Shown one piece after another: positions 8,932 to 17,330 of a stretch of 64,000 bases of DNA. Made by a program: the position numbers and the translations under genes. The stretch covers positions 2,531,494-2,595,493 of the forward strand of contig NZ_JABEKU010000001.1 in NCBI RefSeq assembly GCF_013283665.1, given 5' to 3'. This stretch comes from Ensifer sesbaniae (GTDB lineage: Bacteria > Pseudomonadota > Alphaproteobacteria > Rhizobiales > Rhizobiaceae). A model generated the notes under the pieces. That model ran no database searches. It saw only the letters and a list, made by a program, of their open reading frames with translations, and was not told the DNA's origin. Numbering within the stretch: the first letter of the stretch is position 1; the number at the start of each line of letters is the position of its first letter.

Positions 8932-8975
8932 TTGACATTACTTGCCTAAGGCAACTAATTATATGCCCAAGGCAA
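8932..8975 (+). promoter_or_regulatory. Promoter with two MarR-type palindromic operators
   Basis: A -35 TTGACA at 8932-8937 is followed by the perfect palindrome TTGCCTAAGGCAA (8942-8954) and a near copy ATGCCCAAGGCAA (8963-8975). The centres are 21 bp apart, two DNA turns. The first copy lies between -35 and the likely -10 around 8955-8961. The next gene starts at 8994 with a MarR domain, so autorepression is likely. Confidence 0.75.
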
Positions 8976-8993
8976 TTTCATAAAGGCATCGCC

Positions 8994-9917
8994 ATGTCTG
9001 CGCAGCAGATCGACGACCGCGCCCTGACGGTGCGGCGCTTCAACCGCTTCTATACCCGCCTGATGGGCCTGCTGCACGAGCACCTGCTCGCCAGCGCCTT
9101 CTCGCTGACGGAAGTTCGCATTCTCTATGAGCTGGCGCACCGGCCGGCGCTCACCGCATCCGATCTCTGCCGCGAGCTCGGCCTCGACGCCGGTTATCTC
9201 AGCCGCGTCATCGCCGGCTTCGAGAAGAAGGGGCTGGTCGAAAGGACCCGCTCACCGGCCGACGGCCGGGTTGCGCAACTCGAACTGACGGAAGCGGGGC
9301 GCGCTACGTTCCAGCCCCTGGAGGATGCCTCCCAGCGCGAGGTCGTCGCCATGCTGGAAAAGCTCTCGGTGCCGGAACAGCGGCAACTGGTTTCAGCGAT
9401 GGGCGAGATCGAGAGCCTGCTCCAGGAGGAGCGGGTGCCAACCTACATCCTGCGCGATCCGCAGCCGGGCGACATGGGCTGGGTCATCCATCGCCAGGGC
9501 GCGCTCTATGCCGAGGAATATGGCTGGAGCACCGAATTCGAGGCCCTGGTCGCCGAGATCGTCGTCAAATACATGCGCGACTACGACCCGGCATCCGACC
9601 GTTGCTGGATCGCCGAAAAGGACGGCAAGATCGTCGGCTCGGTGTTTCTGGTAAGGCACGACGAGACGACGGCAAAGCTCAGGCTTCTCTATGTGGAGCC
9701 GAGCGCGCGGGGCCTCGGCATCGGCCGCCGCCTGGTCGAGGAATGCATGCGCCACGCGCGTCTTCTCGGCTACAGGCGTATGGTGCTGTGGACCAATGCG
9801 GGCCTCGACGCCGCCCGCCACATCTACGAGAAAGCCGGCTTCGCGCTGATCGAGGAAGAACGGCACCACAGCTTCGGCAAGGACCTCACCGGCCAGATCT
9901 TCGCGCGGGATCTGTGA
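8994..9917 (+). CDS. MarR-type regulator fused to a GNAT acetyltransferase
   Basis: This 307-residue two-domain protein has, at residues 1-150, a MarR winged helix (LTASDLCRELGLDAGYLSRVIAGFEKKGLVER, wing RSPADGRVAQLELT). Residues 155-307 are a GNAT fold with the acetyl-CoA loop RGLGIGRRLVEE and the C-terminal YEKAGFALIEEE. Such fusions are common in rhizobia and actinobacteria, and their substrates are unknown. Two TTGCC-type palindromes overlap its promoter and suggest autoregulation. It is divergent from the cyclase gene. Confidence 0.88.
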   Translation: MSAQQIDDRALTVRRFNRFYTRLMGLLHEHLLASAFSLTEVRILYELAHRPALTASDLCRELGLDAGYLSRVIAGFEKKGLVERTRSPADGRVAQLELTEAGRATFQPLEDASQREVVAMLEKLSVPEQRQLVSAMGEIESLLQEERVPTYILRDPQPGDMGWVIHRQGALYAEEYGWSTEFEALVAEIVVKYMRDYDPASDRCWIAEKDGKIVGSVFLVRHDETTAKLRLLYVEPSARGLGIGRRLVEECMRHARLLGYRRMVLWTNAGLDAARHIYEKAGFALIEEERHHSFGKDLTGQIFARDL

Positions 9918-10009
9918 CGCGCGAATATCGCCTGCCGCCGTCGGCGCCATCCCGGTTCGAGAGCGATGCGGCGGCCGCGGGTGCTCCTGCTGCATGCCCC
10001 CTCAAACCG

Positions 10010-10092
10010 ACCATGATTCAAGGACAAAGACATGCCGCCATTCAAACGGCCACGGCGACCTTTGCGCGTCTCAAAAGACGCGCGGCGCTGTA
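10010..10092 (+). repeat. Rhizobial dispersed repeat, copy A, with stem-loop
   Basis: The block starts ATGATTCAAGGACAAAGACAT, passes GCGACCTTTGCGCG and ends in the perfect hairpin GCGCGTCT-CAAA-AGACGCGC (10064-10083). Related blocks occur near 23150-23200 and 27800-27867, so it is a dispersed family here. I recall similar sequences as frequent in Rhizobiaceae intergenic DNA. No protein is called from it. The rest of the 9918-10199 gap holds nothing else I can support. Confidence 0.6.
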
Positions 10093-10199
10093 GGCGCACG
10101 CGCGCGAATGAGGCACGCACGTAACCTCCTGCCCGGAACAAGAATCTTTGCTTGCTCGTTATTGGTTGTGACGAAGAAGATCAGCGCCCGGGTACGATA

Positions 10200-11183
10200 A
10201 TGAACCTGGAAGACATCTACCGCCTGCTGCGAAACGATCATCTTGAAGCGCAGGGCATCATCGACACCGTCCCCGATCCCTTGCTCTTGCTGGATCAGAA
10301 CCTGTGCGTGCGGACCGCCAGCCGCGCCTTCTTCAAGACGTTCAAGGTCGATCGCGACGAGACGATCGGTGAGCACATCTACGACCTCGGCAACGGGCAA
10401 TGGGACATTCCCGAGCTGCGCCGCCTGCTTGAAGAGGTGATCCCGAAGAGCAAGGCGGTGGTCGACTATGAGGTCGAGCACGAATTTCCGAGCATCGGGA
10501 ACAGAATAATGCTGGTGAGCGCCCATCGGCTGTTTCATCCCGATGGCAACAGCAGGTCCCTGCTGCTCTCGATCGTGGACGCGACCGAGCGGCGCTTGCG
10601 CGAGACAGAAAGGGATCTGCTCCTCGACGAACTCCGGCATCGCATGAAGAACCTGCTCGGGCTGGTCCAGGCGCTCGCTCGCCAGACGACGGCGGCGGGC
10701 CGCTCCGGAGAGGAATATCGGGATGCGTTTCTCGGCCGGTTTGGCGCGCTGGTGCGGGCTCACGATGCGGCCTATTCGGGAGAGCGTATCGACCTCGAGG
10801 AATTGCTGGAGCGAACGCTGAAGCCCTATTCCGAAGGCGGAACGGCGGTGGTGATCGAGCCGAGCCAGCCGGTGCCGCTGGAAACGAACCGGACCATGTC
10901 GCTGAGCCTGATCCTGCACGAACTCGCGACCAATGCCGTAAAGTATGGCGCGCTGTCCACCGATACGGGGACGATTCATGTCCGGTGGGCGATAGAGGAG
11001 GCAAGCGCCAAGCATCTCAGGCTGACCTGGCGAGAGAGCGGCGGCCCTTCGGTCACACCGCCGACCACGACCGGCTTCGGCACGCGGCTTATCGAGTTCG
11101 CCGTCCGGTGCGAATTGGGCGGGCGGGTGGAACTGAACTATGCGCCAACGGGTTTGGTTGTAGAGATCGTCACACCCCTGTGA
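10200..11183 (+). CDS. PAS-domain sensor histidine kinase, HWE/HisKA_2 type
   Basis: This 327-residue cytoplasmic kinase has a PAS domain at residues 12-130 (IIDTVPDPLLLLDQNLCV). An H-box ELRHRMKNLLGLVQALARQT follows, with His147 as the likely phosphorylation site; the HRMKN pattern is that of the HWE/HisKA_2 families rather than classical HisKA. The ATPase domain has N-box LHELATNAVKYGAL and the G-box-like TTTGFGTRLIEF. No membrane segment is present, so the signal is cytosolic. The next gene, 28 bp downstream, is a lone receiver, the probable partner. The ATG at 10200 has only a weak ribosome site, and a TTG at 10152 is possible. Confidence 0.88.
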   Translation: MNLEDIYRLLRNDHLEAQGIIDTVPDPLLLLDQNLCVRTASRAFFKTFKVDRDETIGEHIYDLGNGQWDIPELRRLLEEVIPKSKAVVDYEVEHEFPSIGNRIMLVSAHRLFHPDGNSRSLLLSIVDATERRLRETERDLLLDELRHRMKNLLGLVQALARQTTAAGRSGEEYRDAFLGRFGALVRAHDAAYSGERIDLEELLERTLKPYSEGGTAVVIEPSQPVPLETNRTMSLSLILHELATNAVKYGALSTDTGTIHVRWAIEEASAKHLRLTWRESGGPSVTPPTTTGFGTRLIEFAVRCELGGRVELNYAPTGLVVEIVTPL

Positions 11184-11211
11184 CCGGTCTTCCAACAATG
11201 AGACCGGCTTC

Positions 11212-11598
11212 ATGCGCAAGACCGTGCTTCTTGTCGAGGACGAGTTCCTGATCGCGATGGACCTCAAGCTGCTGCTCGAACAGCGTGGCTGGCGCGTGAC
11301 AGGACCGGCCGCGACGGTGGAAGAGGCGCTTGGACTGCTGCACGACGAATTGCTGGCCGTGGCCGTTCTCGATGTTACGCTGCGGGACGGAGCGGTGACA
11401 CGGGTCGCGGAGGCGCTTCGGGCGCAGAACGTACCCTTCGTGATCGCCAGCGCCCACCGCAATCCGGAAAGGCAGGGTGGCGAGGTCCTGGCTGGGGCCC
11501 GCAATGTCGGCAAGCCGACCGAAGTGCAGGATTTACTGGCCGCCCTGGAAGAAGCAACCGGATCCGGAGGCAGCATCCCGAGCGCGCGGAAAGCGTGA
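11212..11598 (+). CDS. Single-domain response regulator
   Basis: This is a 128-residue receiver with no output domain. It has the acidic pair E9-D10 (LLVEDEF), phosphoacceptor D54 (VAVLDVTLRDG), switch Ser80 (FVIASAH) and conserved Lys101 (VGKPTE). It follows the HWE-type kinase and is probably phosphorylated by it. In alphaproteobacteria such pairs often feed the general stress response or a phosphorelay. That role is inference. Confidence 0.88.
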   Translation: MRKTVLLVEDEFLIAMDLKLLLEQRGWRVTGPAATVEEALGLLHDELLAVAVLDVTLRDGAVTRVAEALRAQNVPFVIASAHRNPERQGGEVLAGARNVGKPTEVQDLLAALEEATGSGGSIPSARKA

Positions 11599-11608
11599 TT
11601 TGGCCGCT

Positions 11609-12304
11609 TCAGTCGATCGGATCGAGAATGTCGGGCGTATCGTTCTTCGGCGAACCGACCTTGCTGCCGATCTTCCACATCGTCATCAGCTCAGGCGGAA
11701 ACGGCTTCATCAGATCGGGCACGTCCGGCTCCGACGAAAGCCAGCGCTCGTAGTCGTCCCGGTGCAGGATCACCGGCATGCGGTCGTGGATGTCGGCCAC
11801 CATGGCGTTGGCATCCGTGGTGACGATCGCGAAGGTGCGGATGTCCTCGTCGGTCTCCGGGTTGCGCCAGCTCTCCCATATGCCGGCAAGGCAGAAGGGC
11901 TCGCCCGTCTTCATGGCGATGGCGTAGGGCTGCTTGTCCTTGCCGGTGCCGTGGATGTCCTTCCATTCGAAGAAGCCGTCGATCGGCACCAGGCAGCGGC
12001 GGCGCTGATAGCTCGAACGAAACTTCGCCGCGATCGTGTCGCCCCTGACATTGACGAGCGGCCGTCCCGCCTTCGGATCCTTCGTCCAGCTCGGGATCAG
12101 CCCCCAGCGCGCCGAAACGAAGACCGGGCCGAAGAGATCGGGATCGCGGATCACATCGCGGATGATGATCGGATAGATCAGCGTCGGTGCGCCGTTATAG
12201 CGCGGGAACTGGTTGGCGAGCGCTTCGACGCCGCCGCGCTCCGCAAAGCCGAAGGCCCTGAGCAATCCCTCGAGAGTGGTCTTCAGATAGACGCGTCCGC
12301 ACAT
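11609..12304 (-). CDS. SRAP-domain protein, abasic-site DNA-protein crosslinker (YedK/HMCES family)
   Basis: Members protect abasic sites in single-stranded DNA through a thiazolidine crosslink made by the N-terminal cysteine. All key residues are present: Cys2 (MCGRV), Asn37 (RYNGAPT), Glu113 (PIDGFFEWK) and His173 (DIHDRMP). The length of 231 residues is typical. The gene lies only 39 bp downstream of the DUF1254 gene on the same strand. The initiator Met must be removed for activity, which fits MCGR. Confidence 0.92.
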   Translation of the reverse strand: MCGRVYLKTTLEGLLRAFGFAERGGVEALANQFPRYNGAPTLIYPIIIRDVIRDPDLFGPVFVSARWGLIPSWTKDPKAGRPLVNVRGDTIAAKFRSSYQRRRCLVPIDGFFEWKDIHGTGKDKQPYAIAMKTGEPFCLAGIWESWRNPETDEDIRTFAIVTTDANAMVADIHDRMPVILHRDDYERWLSSEPDVPDLMKPFPPELMTMWKIGSKVGSPKNDTPDILDPID

Positions 12305-12343
12305 GATCGCTGCTCCCGACGCCGGCGCCTGTCCCTCCGCGCG

Positions 12344-13747
12344 TCACTTCACCTTCTCTACGTCAGGCAGTTTCCAGCTCTTGTCGAACAGCGGCTTTTC
12401 CGGGCCGTAGAGCCGGAAGAGCAGTTCGAACTTGCGGCTCGGGTCCACCGGCACCCAGTTGGCCTCCTTGCCCTCAGGCGCCTTTGGCCCGAAATAGACA
12501 TCGACCGAACCGTCGGCGTTCTTCTGAACGCCGGAGCCGGTCGAGGCGACGCTCGCCTTGTCCATGTTGCGGATCAGCGCATGCGTCTCGCGGTCATAGG
12601 CCGTCACCGACCAATATTGCTTGACCGGCGCGTCCTTCGGCACCACGAGGCGATAATTGGCGCTGCCGTCGAAGGCGTCGCCGTCCTTGTCCCTGTTGGC
12701 CATCAGGTAGAATTGCGCCGTGCCGAGCCGCTTGATGCCGGTAAAGCCGAGCGTGTAGGTCACGCCGCGGGCGTCGACCGGATAGGTATTGGGATCGGAA
12801 TAGGCGCCCGAGGCCGCAGCCACCATTTCCGGCAGCCCGGCAGGGAACCAGCGGATGCCCTCGTTGATGACGGGGAAGCCGGCGTCATAGCGTGCGGAAA
12901 GCTCGGCCCTCGCCTCGGCCGCCGCCGCGTCGAGCAGTTTCTTCGTCTCGGCGTTCGGCTGGTAGGGCTTGCCTTTCTCGATCCCCAGAGTTTTCAGATG
13001 ATCGATCATCAGCCGGTCGCGCTCGAGCCAGGGTTCGGTCTGCACGATGCGGTTCAGATTGTCGAAGAAGCTGGCATCGTAGCGGATGGTGCTGTCGAAC
13101 AGCACGTCATAGGCATCGACGAAGGTCGTCGCCGGCGGCTTGTCGTCCGCGGACATCGGGTAGATCTTGGTCGTCTTGCCGTAGGCGACCGACTTTTCGA
13201 TATCGGCATCGCTATGGCTCTTGAGATTGGAGCGCAGCAAGGCAAAGCCGGTGAAGGTGTCCGAGCGGAGCGCGATGAAGCCCTCCGGCACCTCGCCCAT
13301 ATAGTCCGGCGGCAGGATCAGGTATTTGCCGCCCTTGCCCTTGTCCGCCCCCTCCGGCCCGGCATCCTCCAGCGGCATCTGCCAGGCATTGACGATGTTG
13401 CCGGCGATCGATCCGCCTTCGGCCGGCGGGATCTCGATGACGATGGGTCCATCCTTCACGTTCCAGAAGGACATGAGATAGATCGAGTCCGGGTTGGGCG
13501 TCAGCGTCTGGTTCTTCCAGTTGACCGGCCGCGACCAGTAGACGATCTCGTTGACCTTGGCCTTGGTCTTCGAAAGCGCCTCCTGCAGCATCAGGTCGGC
13601 GTTGACCGCCGGCATGCCCCAGATGACCGCTTCCACCGCCCGGCGCTCGAAGGCGCGGCGCTGGAGGCTTTCCGGCGAAAGGTCCTGTGCGGATACGCTC
13701 GCCGTGACGGCAAGAAGCGCAAGCGCTGTAAAGACAGCCCGAAGCAT
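12344..13747 (-). CDS. Secreted DUF1254/DUF1214 protein
   Basis: This 467-residue protein has a clear Sec signal peptide (MLRAVFTALALLAVTASVSA, then QDLS). An N-terminal DUF1254 region (VIWGMPAVNADLMLQEAL, NPDSIYLMSFW) and a C-terminal DUF1214 region (YSVTAYDRETHALI-like, then WVPVDPSRKFELLFRLYGP) follow. The biochemical role of this family is not known. The ATG is preceded by GTGAGG. The palindrome CGTAACGGTTAC lies 116 bp upstream and recurs ahead of the arylsulfatase gene, which suggests shared regulation. Confidence 0.85.
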   Translation of the reverse strand: MLRAVFTALALLAVTASVSAQDLSPESLQRRAFERRAVEAVIWGMPAVNADLMLQEALSKTKAKVNEIVYWSRPVNWKNQTLTPNPDSIYLMSFWNVKDGPIVIEIPPAEGGSIAGNIVNAWQMPLEDAGPEGADKGKGGKYLILPPDYMGEVPEGFIALRSDTFTGFALLRSNLKSHSDADIEKSVAYGKTTKIYPMSADDKPPATTFVDAYDVLFDSTIRYDASFFDNLNRIVQTEPWLERDRLMIDHLKTLGIEKGKPYQPNAETKKLLDAAAAEARAELSARYDAGFPVINEGIRWFPAGLPEMVAAASGAYSDPNTYPVDARGVTYTLGFTGIKRLGTAQFYLMANRDKDGDAFDGSANYRLVVPKDAPVKQYWSVTAYDRETHALIRNMDKASVASTGSGVQKNADGSVDVYFGPKAPEGKEANWVPVDPSRKFELLFRLYGPEKPLFDKSWKLPDVEKVK

Positions 13748-13862
13748 CACGATCCTCACTTTCGGCAATGGCCCGCTGGACCGCCAGACGCAAGGCGACG
13801 TGCCCAGCCAGCCGATGGTCCGCTGCAAAGTAGAACCCCGCGCCCGTTCGGCGCGGAAGTTA

Positions 13863-13875
13863 CGTAACGGTTACC
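13863..13875. promoter_or_regulatory. Operator-like palindrome, copy 1
   Basis: CGTAACGGTTACC is a 13-bp dyad with one arm mismatch. The 14-mer TACGTAACGGTTAC around it is identical to that at 21163-21176 region upstream of the sulfatase. A TetR-type site is a guess from the dyad length. Confidence 0.5.
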
Positions 13876-13939
13876 TATATTACAGTGCCGCGCGCCTTAT
13901 CGGACGCGCAAAGATCGCTTCCCGAGACGTCAGGCCGGT

Positions 13940-14590
13940 CTATTTCTTCTGATTGCCCGCAAAAGCGGCCGTCAAGCCAAGGCCGATATAGACGAAACCG
14001 CTGACCCAGCGTTCTGCCTTCAGATAGACGGGACTGCGCTTCAGCCAATTGCCGGCCGTGCCGGCAGCAAGCGCATAGGTGCCATCCGTCACGACGCCAA
14101 TCGCTGTGTAGAGAATCCCGAGAAAAGCGATCTGCATTGCCACATGGCCACGGTCGGCCTCGACGAACTGCGGCAGGAAAGCCAGAAAGAACAGCGCTGT
14201 CTTCGGATTGAGGAGGTTGACTATGAAGCCCTCACGAAAGAGGCGCATGCGGCTGCGCGCTGGCAAACCGCTCTCGACGTCGGGAATGTCCGACGGGCCG
14301 AAGATCTTCTTGAGACCAAGCCAGATCAGGTAGGCCGCGCCGGCATACTTCACGACGCTGAAGGCGAGCGCGGACGACGCCAGGAGCGCCGAAAGCCCCA
14401 CGGCGGCCGCGGCGACATGAACAAGCGTGGCCGTGTGGATGCCCAGGATCGAAACGAGGCCGGCCGAACGGCCCTGCTCGACCGAGCGCGCGAAGATGTA
14501 AAGGACTGCCGGTCCCGGCACGAGAAGCAGCACCAGCGTGGCGCTGACGAACAGGCTGAGATTGGTTGCGCTGGAAATCGCCAAATCCAT
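13940..14590 (-). CDS. LysE/RhtB-family amino-acid exporter
   Basis: This 216-residue, six-helix inner membrane exporter has the family N terminus LVLLLVPGPAVLYIFARSVEQGRSAG. The central LIWLGLKKIFG and the REGFIVNLLNPKTALFFLAFLPQFV block are diagnostic of LysE/RhtB proteins. Substrates are amino acids or analogues; the specific one is unknown. It is divergent from an Rrf2 regulator gene with about 215 bp between. The longer upstream frame has no support. Confidence 0.88.
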   Translation of the reverse strand: MDLAISSATNLSLFVSATLVLLLVPGPAVLYIFARSVEQGRSAGLVSILGIHTATLVHVAAAAVGLSALLASSALAFSVVKYAGAAYLIWLGLKKIFGPSDIPDVESGLPARSRMRLFREGFIVNLLNPKTALFFLAFLPQFVEADRGHVAMQIAFLGILYTAIGVVTDGTYALAAGTAGNWLKRSPVYLKAERWVSGFVYIGLGLTAAFAGNQKK

Positions 14591-14806
14591 GATTGTCTTG
14601 CCCCGTTTCCTCTTACAGTAGCGATAGCATTGGACTGCGCCCAAGGCGAGATAAACCTGCGGGATACCGGGCCCTGCTCCGCCCAATTCCACCGCGCAAA
14701 CCAGACGCTCCTTGACTCCGGAACCGCAGATCGTCTTCGGCGCGCATCTGGCCCGCTTCCCACACCGCCCTTGCATCGCGCGACGATTCGTAATAATTGA
14801 AGTTAC

Positions 14807-15241
14807 ATGAAAAAAGACAGCCGCCTTTCCTCCGTTCTTCACGCGCTCCTGCACATGGCCGAGCGCGGCGAGCCGCTGACCTCGGACGAGCTTGCCATGT
14901 GCATGCGCACCAATCCGGTCGTCGTCCGCCGCACCATGGGCTTCCTCAGGGATGCCGGCATCGTTTCCTCCGCCCGCGGCCATGCCGGCGGCTGGGCGAT
15001 CACCGCCGACCTCAAGACCGTGACGCTCCGGCAACTGCACGAGACGCTCGGCGAGCCCGCGATCTTTGCCATCGGCAACCGGCAGGAAATGCCGGAATGC
15101 CTGGTCGAACAGGCGGTCAACGCCGCCCTCGACACCGCCTTTGCCGAGGCCGAGGCGCTGCTGCTCGACCGCTTCGCCCATGTGACGCTTGCCGACCTCG
15201 CCGAGGATTTTGCCCGGCGGCACCGGCTTCGATCGCAATGA
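14807..15241 (+). CDS. Rrf2-family transcriptional regulator
   Basis: This 144-residue Rrf2 protein has the winged HTH LTSDELAMCMRTNPVVVRRTMGFLRDAGIVSSARGHAGGWAI. It lacks the three-Cys cluster of IscR/NsrR (only C97 region PECL is near the site), so it probably does not hold an Fe-S cluster in the same way. It lies upstream of a thioredoxin-reductase-like oxidoreductase on the same strand, a pairing seen repeatedly in proteobacteria. It may sense redox or electrophile stress and control that gene. Confidence 0.85.
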   Translation: MKKDSRLSSVLHALLHMAERGEPLTSDELAMCMRTNPVVVRRTMGFLRDAGIVSSARGHAGGWAITADLKTVTLRQLHETLGEPAIFAIGNRQEMPECLVEQAVNAALDTAFAEAEALLLDRFAHVTLADLAEDFARRHRLRSQ

Positions 15242-15411
15242 AAGCAGCCGATCGATCCGTCGTGACGTGATCGATCCCGATAGATCCGCCCATCCCGGAA
15301 AACCGCGTAGAGTGCGGTTTTCCGGCCGGAATTCCATTGCCCAAGCTCGGGTCGACACACTGGTTCCAGAGAGCCGGTGGGCCGACCTGCGCCCAACCGA
15401 AAGGAAGACCC

Positions 15412-16296
15412 ATGCAACAGGACGTCATCATCATCGGCGGCAGCTATGCCGGCATGGCCGCCGCCCTCCAGCTCCTGCGCGCCCGCCGGCGCGTGTTGAT
15501 CATCGACGAGGGCATTCGGCGCAACCGTTTCGCCAGCCACTCCCACGGCTTCCTCGGCCAGGACGGCATTGACCCCGGCGAGATCGCCGCATCCGCGCGG
15601 GCGCAGCTTTCCAAGTACCCGACGCTCACCTGGATCGATGGCCGCGCCGAGAAAGCCACGGGCAAGCAGGACGCCTTCGTCGTCACCACCAGCGATGGCG
15701 TTTCCCATGAAGGCCGGCGCCTGCTCTTCGCGACCGGCGTCAAGGACGGCCTGCCCGAGATCGAGGGGCTCGCCGAGCGCTGGGGCAGGAGCGCCTTCCA
15801 TTGCCCCTATTGCCACGGCTACGAGCTGGACGAGGGCGAGATCGCCGTCATTGCGGCAAGCCCCATGTCGATCCACCAGGCGCAGCTCATTCCCGAATGG
15901 GGCAAGGTCACCTTCTTCACCAATGGCGCCATTACACTTGACGCCGAGGCGCGCGCCGACCTCGTCAAACGCGGCGTCGCCATCGACGAAACCGCGGTCG
16001 CGAGGCTCGAAGGCCATGCCGACGTGGTGCTGACCGATGGCCGCCGCCTGCCCTTCTCGGGCCTTTTCGTCGCCACCCGCACCACGCCCGCAAGCGACAT
16101 CGCCGAACGGCTCGGCTGCGAGATCGAGGAAACACCGATGGGGCTGCAGATCCGGGCCACGGCCGCGAAGGAAACCACCATCCCCGGCGCCTATGCCTGC
16201 GGCGACGCCGCGCGCGTCCCCCACTCCGTCTCGCTCGCCGTCGGCGACGGCGCCTGGGCCGGCGCGCAACTGCACCGCTCGCTGGTGTTCGGATAA
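15412..16296 (+). CDS. FAD-dependent thioredoxin-reductase-like oxidoreductase with CPYC motif
   Basis: This 294-residue flavoprotein has the FAD dinucleotide motif IIIGGSYAGMAA at residues 6-17, the redox pair C131-x-x-C134 (FHCPYCHGYELD) and a C-terminal YACGDAARVPHSV. The CPYCHG variant resembles dithiol oxidases rather than the CATC of classical TrxB. The usual NADPH-binding GxGxxA is poorly conserved (IAASPMSIHQA), so it may use molecular oxygen or a different donor. It follows the Rrf2 gene. The ATG has an AAGGAAG ribosome site. Confidence 0.85.
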   Translation: MQQDVIIIGGSYAGMAAALQLLRARRRVLIIDEGIRRNRFASHSHGFLGQDGIDPGEIAASARAQLSKYPTLTWIDGRAEKATGKQDAFVVTTSDGVSHEGRRLLFATGVKDGLPEIEGLAERWGRSAFHCPYCHGYELDEGEIAVIAASPMSIHQAQLIPEWGKVTFFTNGAITLDAEARADLVKRGVAIDETAVARLEGHADVVLTDGRRLPFSGLFVATRTTPASDIAERLGCEIEETPMGLQIRATAAKETTIPGAYACGDAARVPHSVSLAVGDGAWAGAQLHRSLVFG

Positions 16297-16428
16297 AGAG
16301 CCGGCACAGGGGCGGCCGTGTAGCGGCACGAGGGAAAGACCGAACGGCGCCGTTCGGCCTCCGGCCTTGTCAAATCAGCGGCCCCTGTGCTCTCCATCGT
16401 TCCGTCCGAACGTGAGTTGGAGTGATCG

Positions 16429-17247
16429 ATGCCAATAGCCCTCACCTGCTTCCAGGGTCGCGCCGGCGACCACAATGACCTCGGGATTCCGGGCGCAAAA
16501 TCCATCGCCTCCCATCTCGCCCGAAGGCTCGGTCTCGATGCCGTCGTGATCGGAGAGCCGGAGCCGGCGCTGAACGGCCACTGGACGGTCGAGCTCGAAG
16601 CCGCGATGCCGGCGCTCCGCCGCATGCTGGATCGCTTCGATGCGATCTACGCCGAAGGATCGGTCTCGCTGGCGGCAACGAGCCGTTGCGCGGTCTCGCT
16701 GGCAACGCTGCCCGCCGTCGCCAGATACCACGAGGATGCGGTCGTCGTCTGGTTCGACGCGCATGGCGACCTGAACACGCCTGATACCAGCAGCACCGGC
16801 TATCTCGGCGGGCTCGCGCTTTCGGGGCCTTGCGGCCTCTGGAAATCCGGCCTTGGCGACGGACTCTCGATCGGCAAAGTCGTTCTGGTCGGGCAGCGCG
16901 ACCTCGATCCCTTTGAAGCCGACCTCATCGCGGCGAAGGGCATTCCGCATATCCGCGCCGGCGCCGACCTTGCGCAAAGGCTGGCCGAGGCCGTCGACGG
17001 CAGGCCCGTCTATATCCACCTCGACTGCGACGTGCTGAACCCCGGCATCGTCCCGACCGACTACCAGCATGACGACGGCTTGTCGCTCGACGATCTGCGC
17101 GCAGCCTGCGCGGTCCTTGCGAGGAGCCAAGTGGTCGGGCTGGAAATCGCCGAGTTCCAGAACGCCTGGTCGGAGGGCGGCGAGCCGGTGTCGCCCGAAT
17201 CGCTGATCGAGGCCCTGGAACCGCTTCTGGAAAAGCTTGGCCGCTGA
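16429..17247 (+). CDS. Arginase/ureohydrolase-fold protein, divergent active site
   Basis: This 272-residue protein has two of the three metal motifs of the arginase family: WFDAHGDLNT (D110, H112, D114) and IHLDCDVLNPG (D199, D201). The first motif, normally GGDHS, reads EGSVSLA here, so the metal-binding His is absent. Many annotated formimidoylglutamase or arginase-like proteins keep it. Metal-dependent hydrolysis of a guanidino or amidino substrate remains possible with one metal, but activity is uncertain. It follows the oxidoreductase after 132 bp, and DUF1194 follows after 83 bp. Confidence 0.75.
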   Translation: MPIALTCFQGRAGDHNDLGIPGAKSIASHLARRLGLDAVVIGEPEPALNGHWTVELEAAMPALRRMLDRFDAIYAEGSVSLAATSRCAVSLATLPAVARYHEDAVVVWFDAHGDLNTPDTSSTGYLGGLALSGPCGLWKSGLGDGLSIGKVVLVGQRDLDPFEADLIAAKGIPHIRAGADLAQRLAEAVDGRPVYIHLDCDVLNPGIVPTDYQHDDGLSLDDLRAACAVLARSQVVGLEIAEFQNAWSEGGEPVSPESLIEALEPLLEKLGR

Positions 17248-17330
17248 CGCGGGCAGCCGACGCTTCACATTGCCAATGGCCGCTTTGGGCGTAGCATGGT
17301 CCCCCTGTTTGCGCTCGGGTCTCTGCCGCG

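Noticed and set aside
11477..13867. 796-codon plus-strand open frame
   Set aside because: It is a shadow of the SRAP and DUF1254 genes and has no family pattern.
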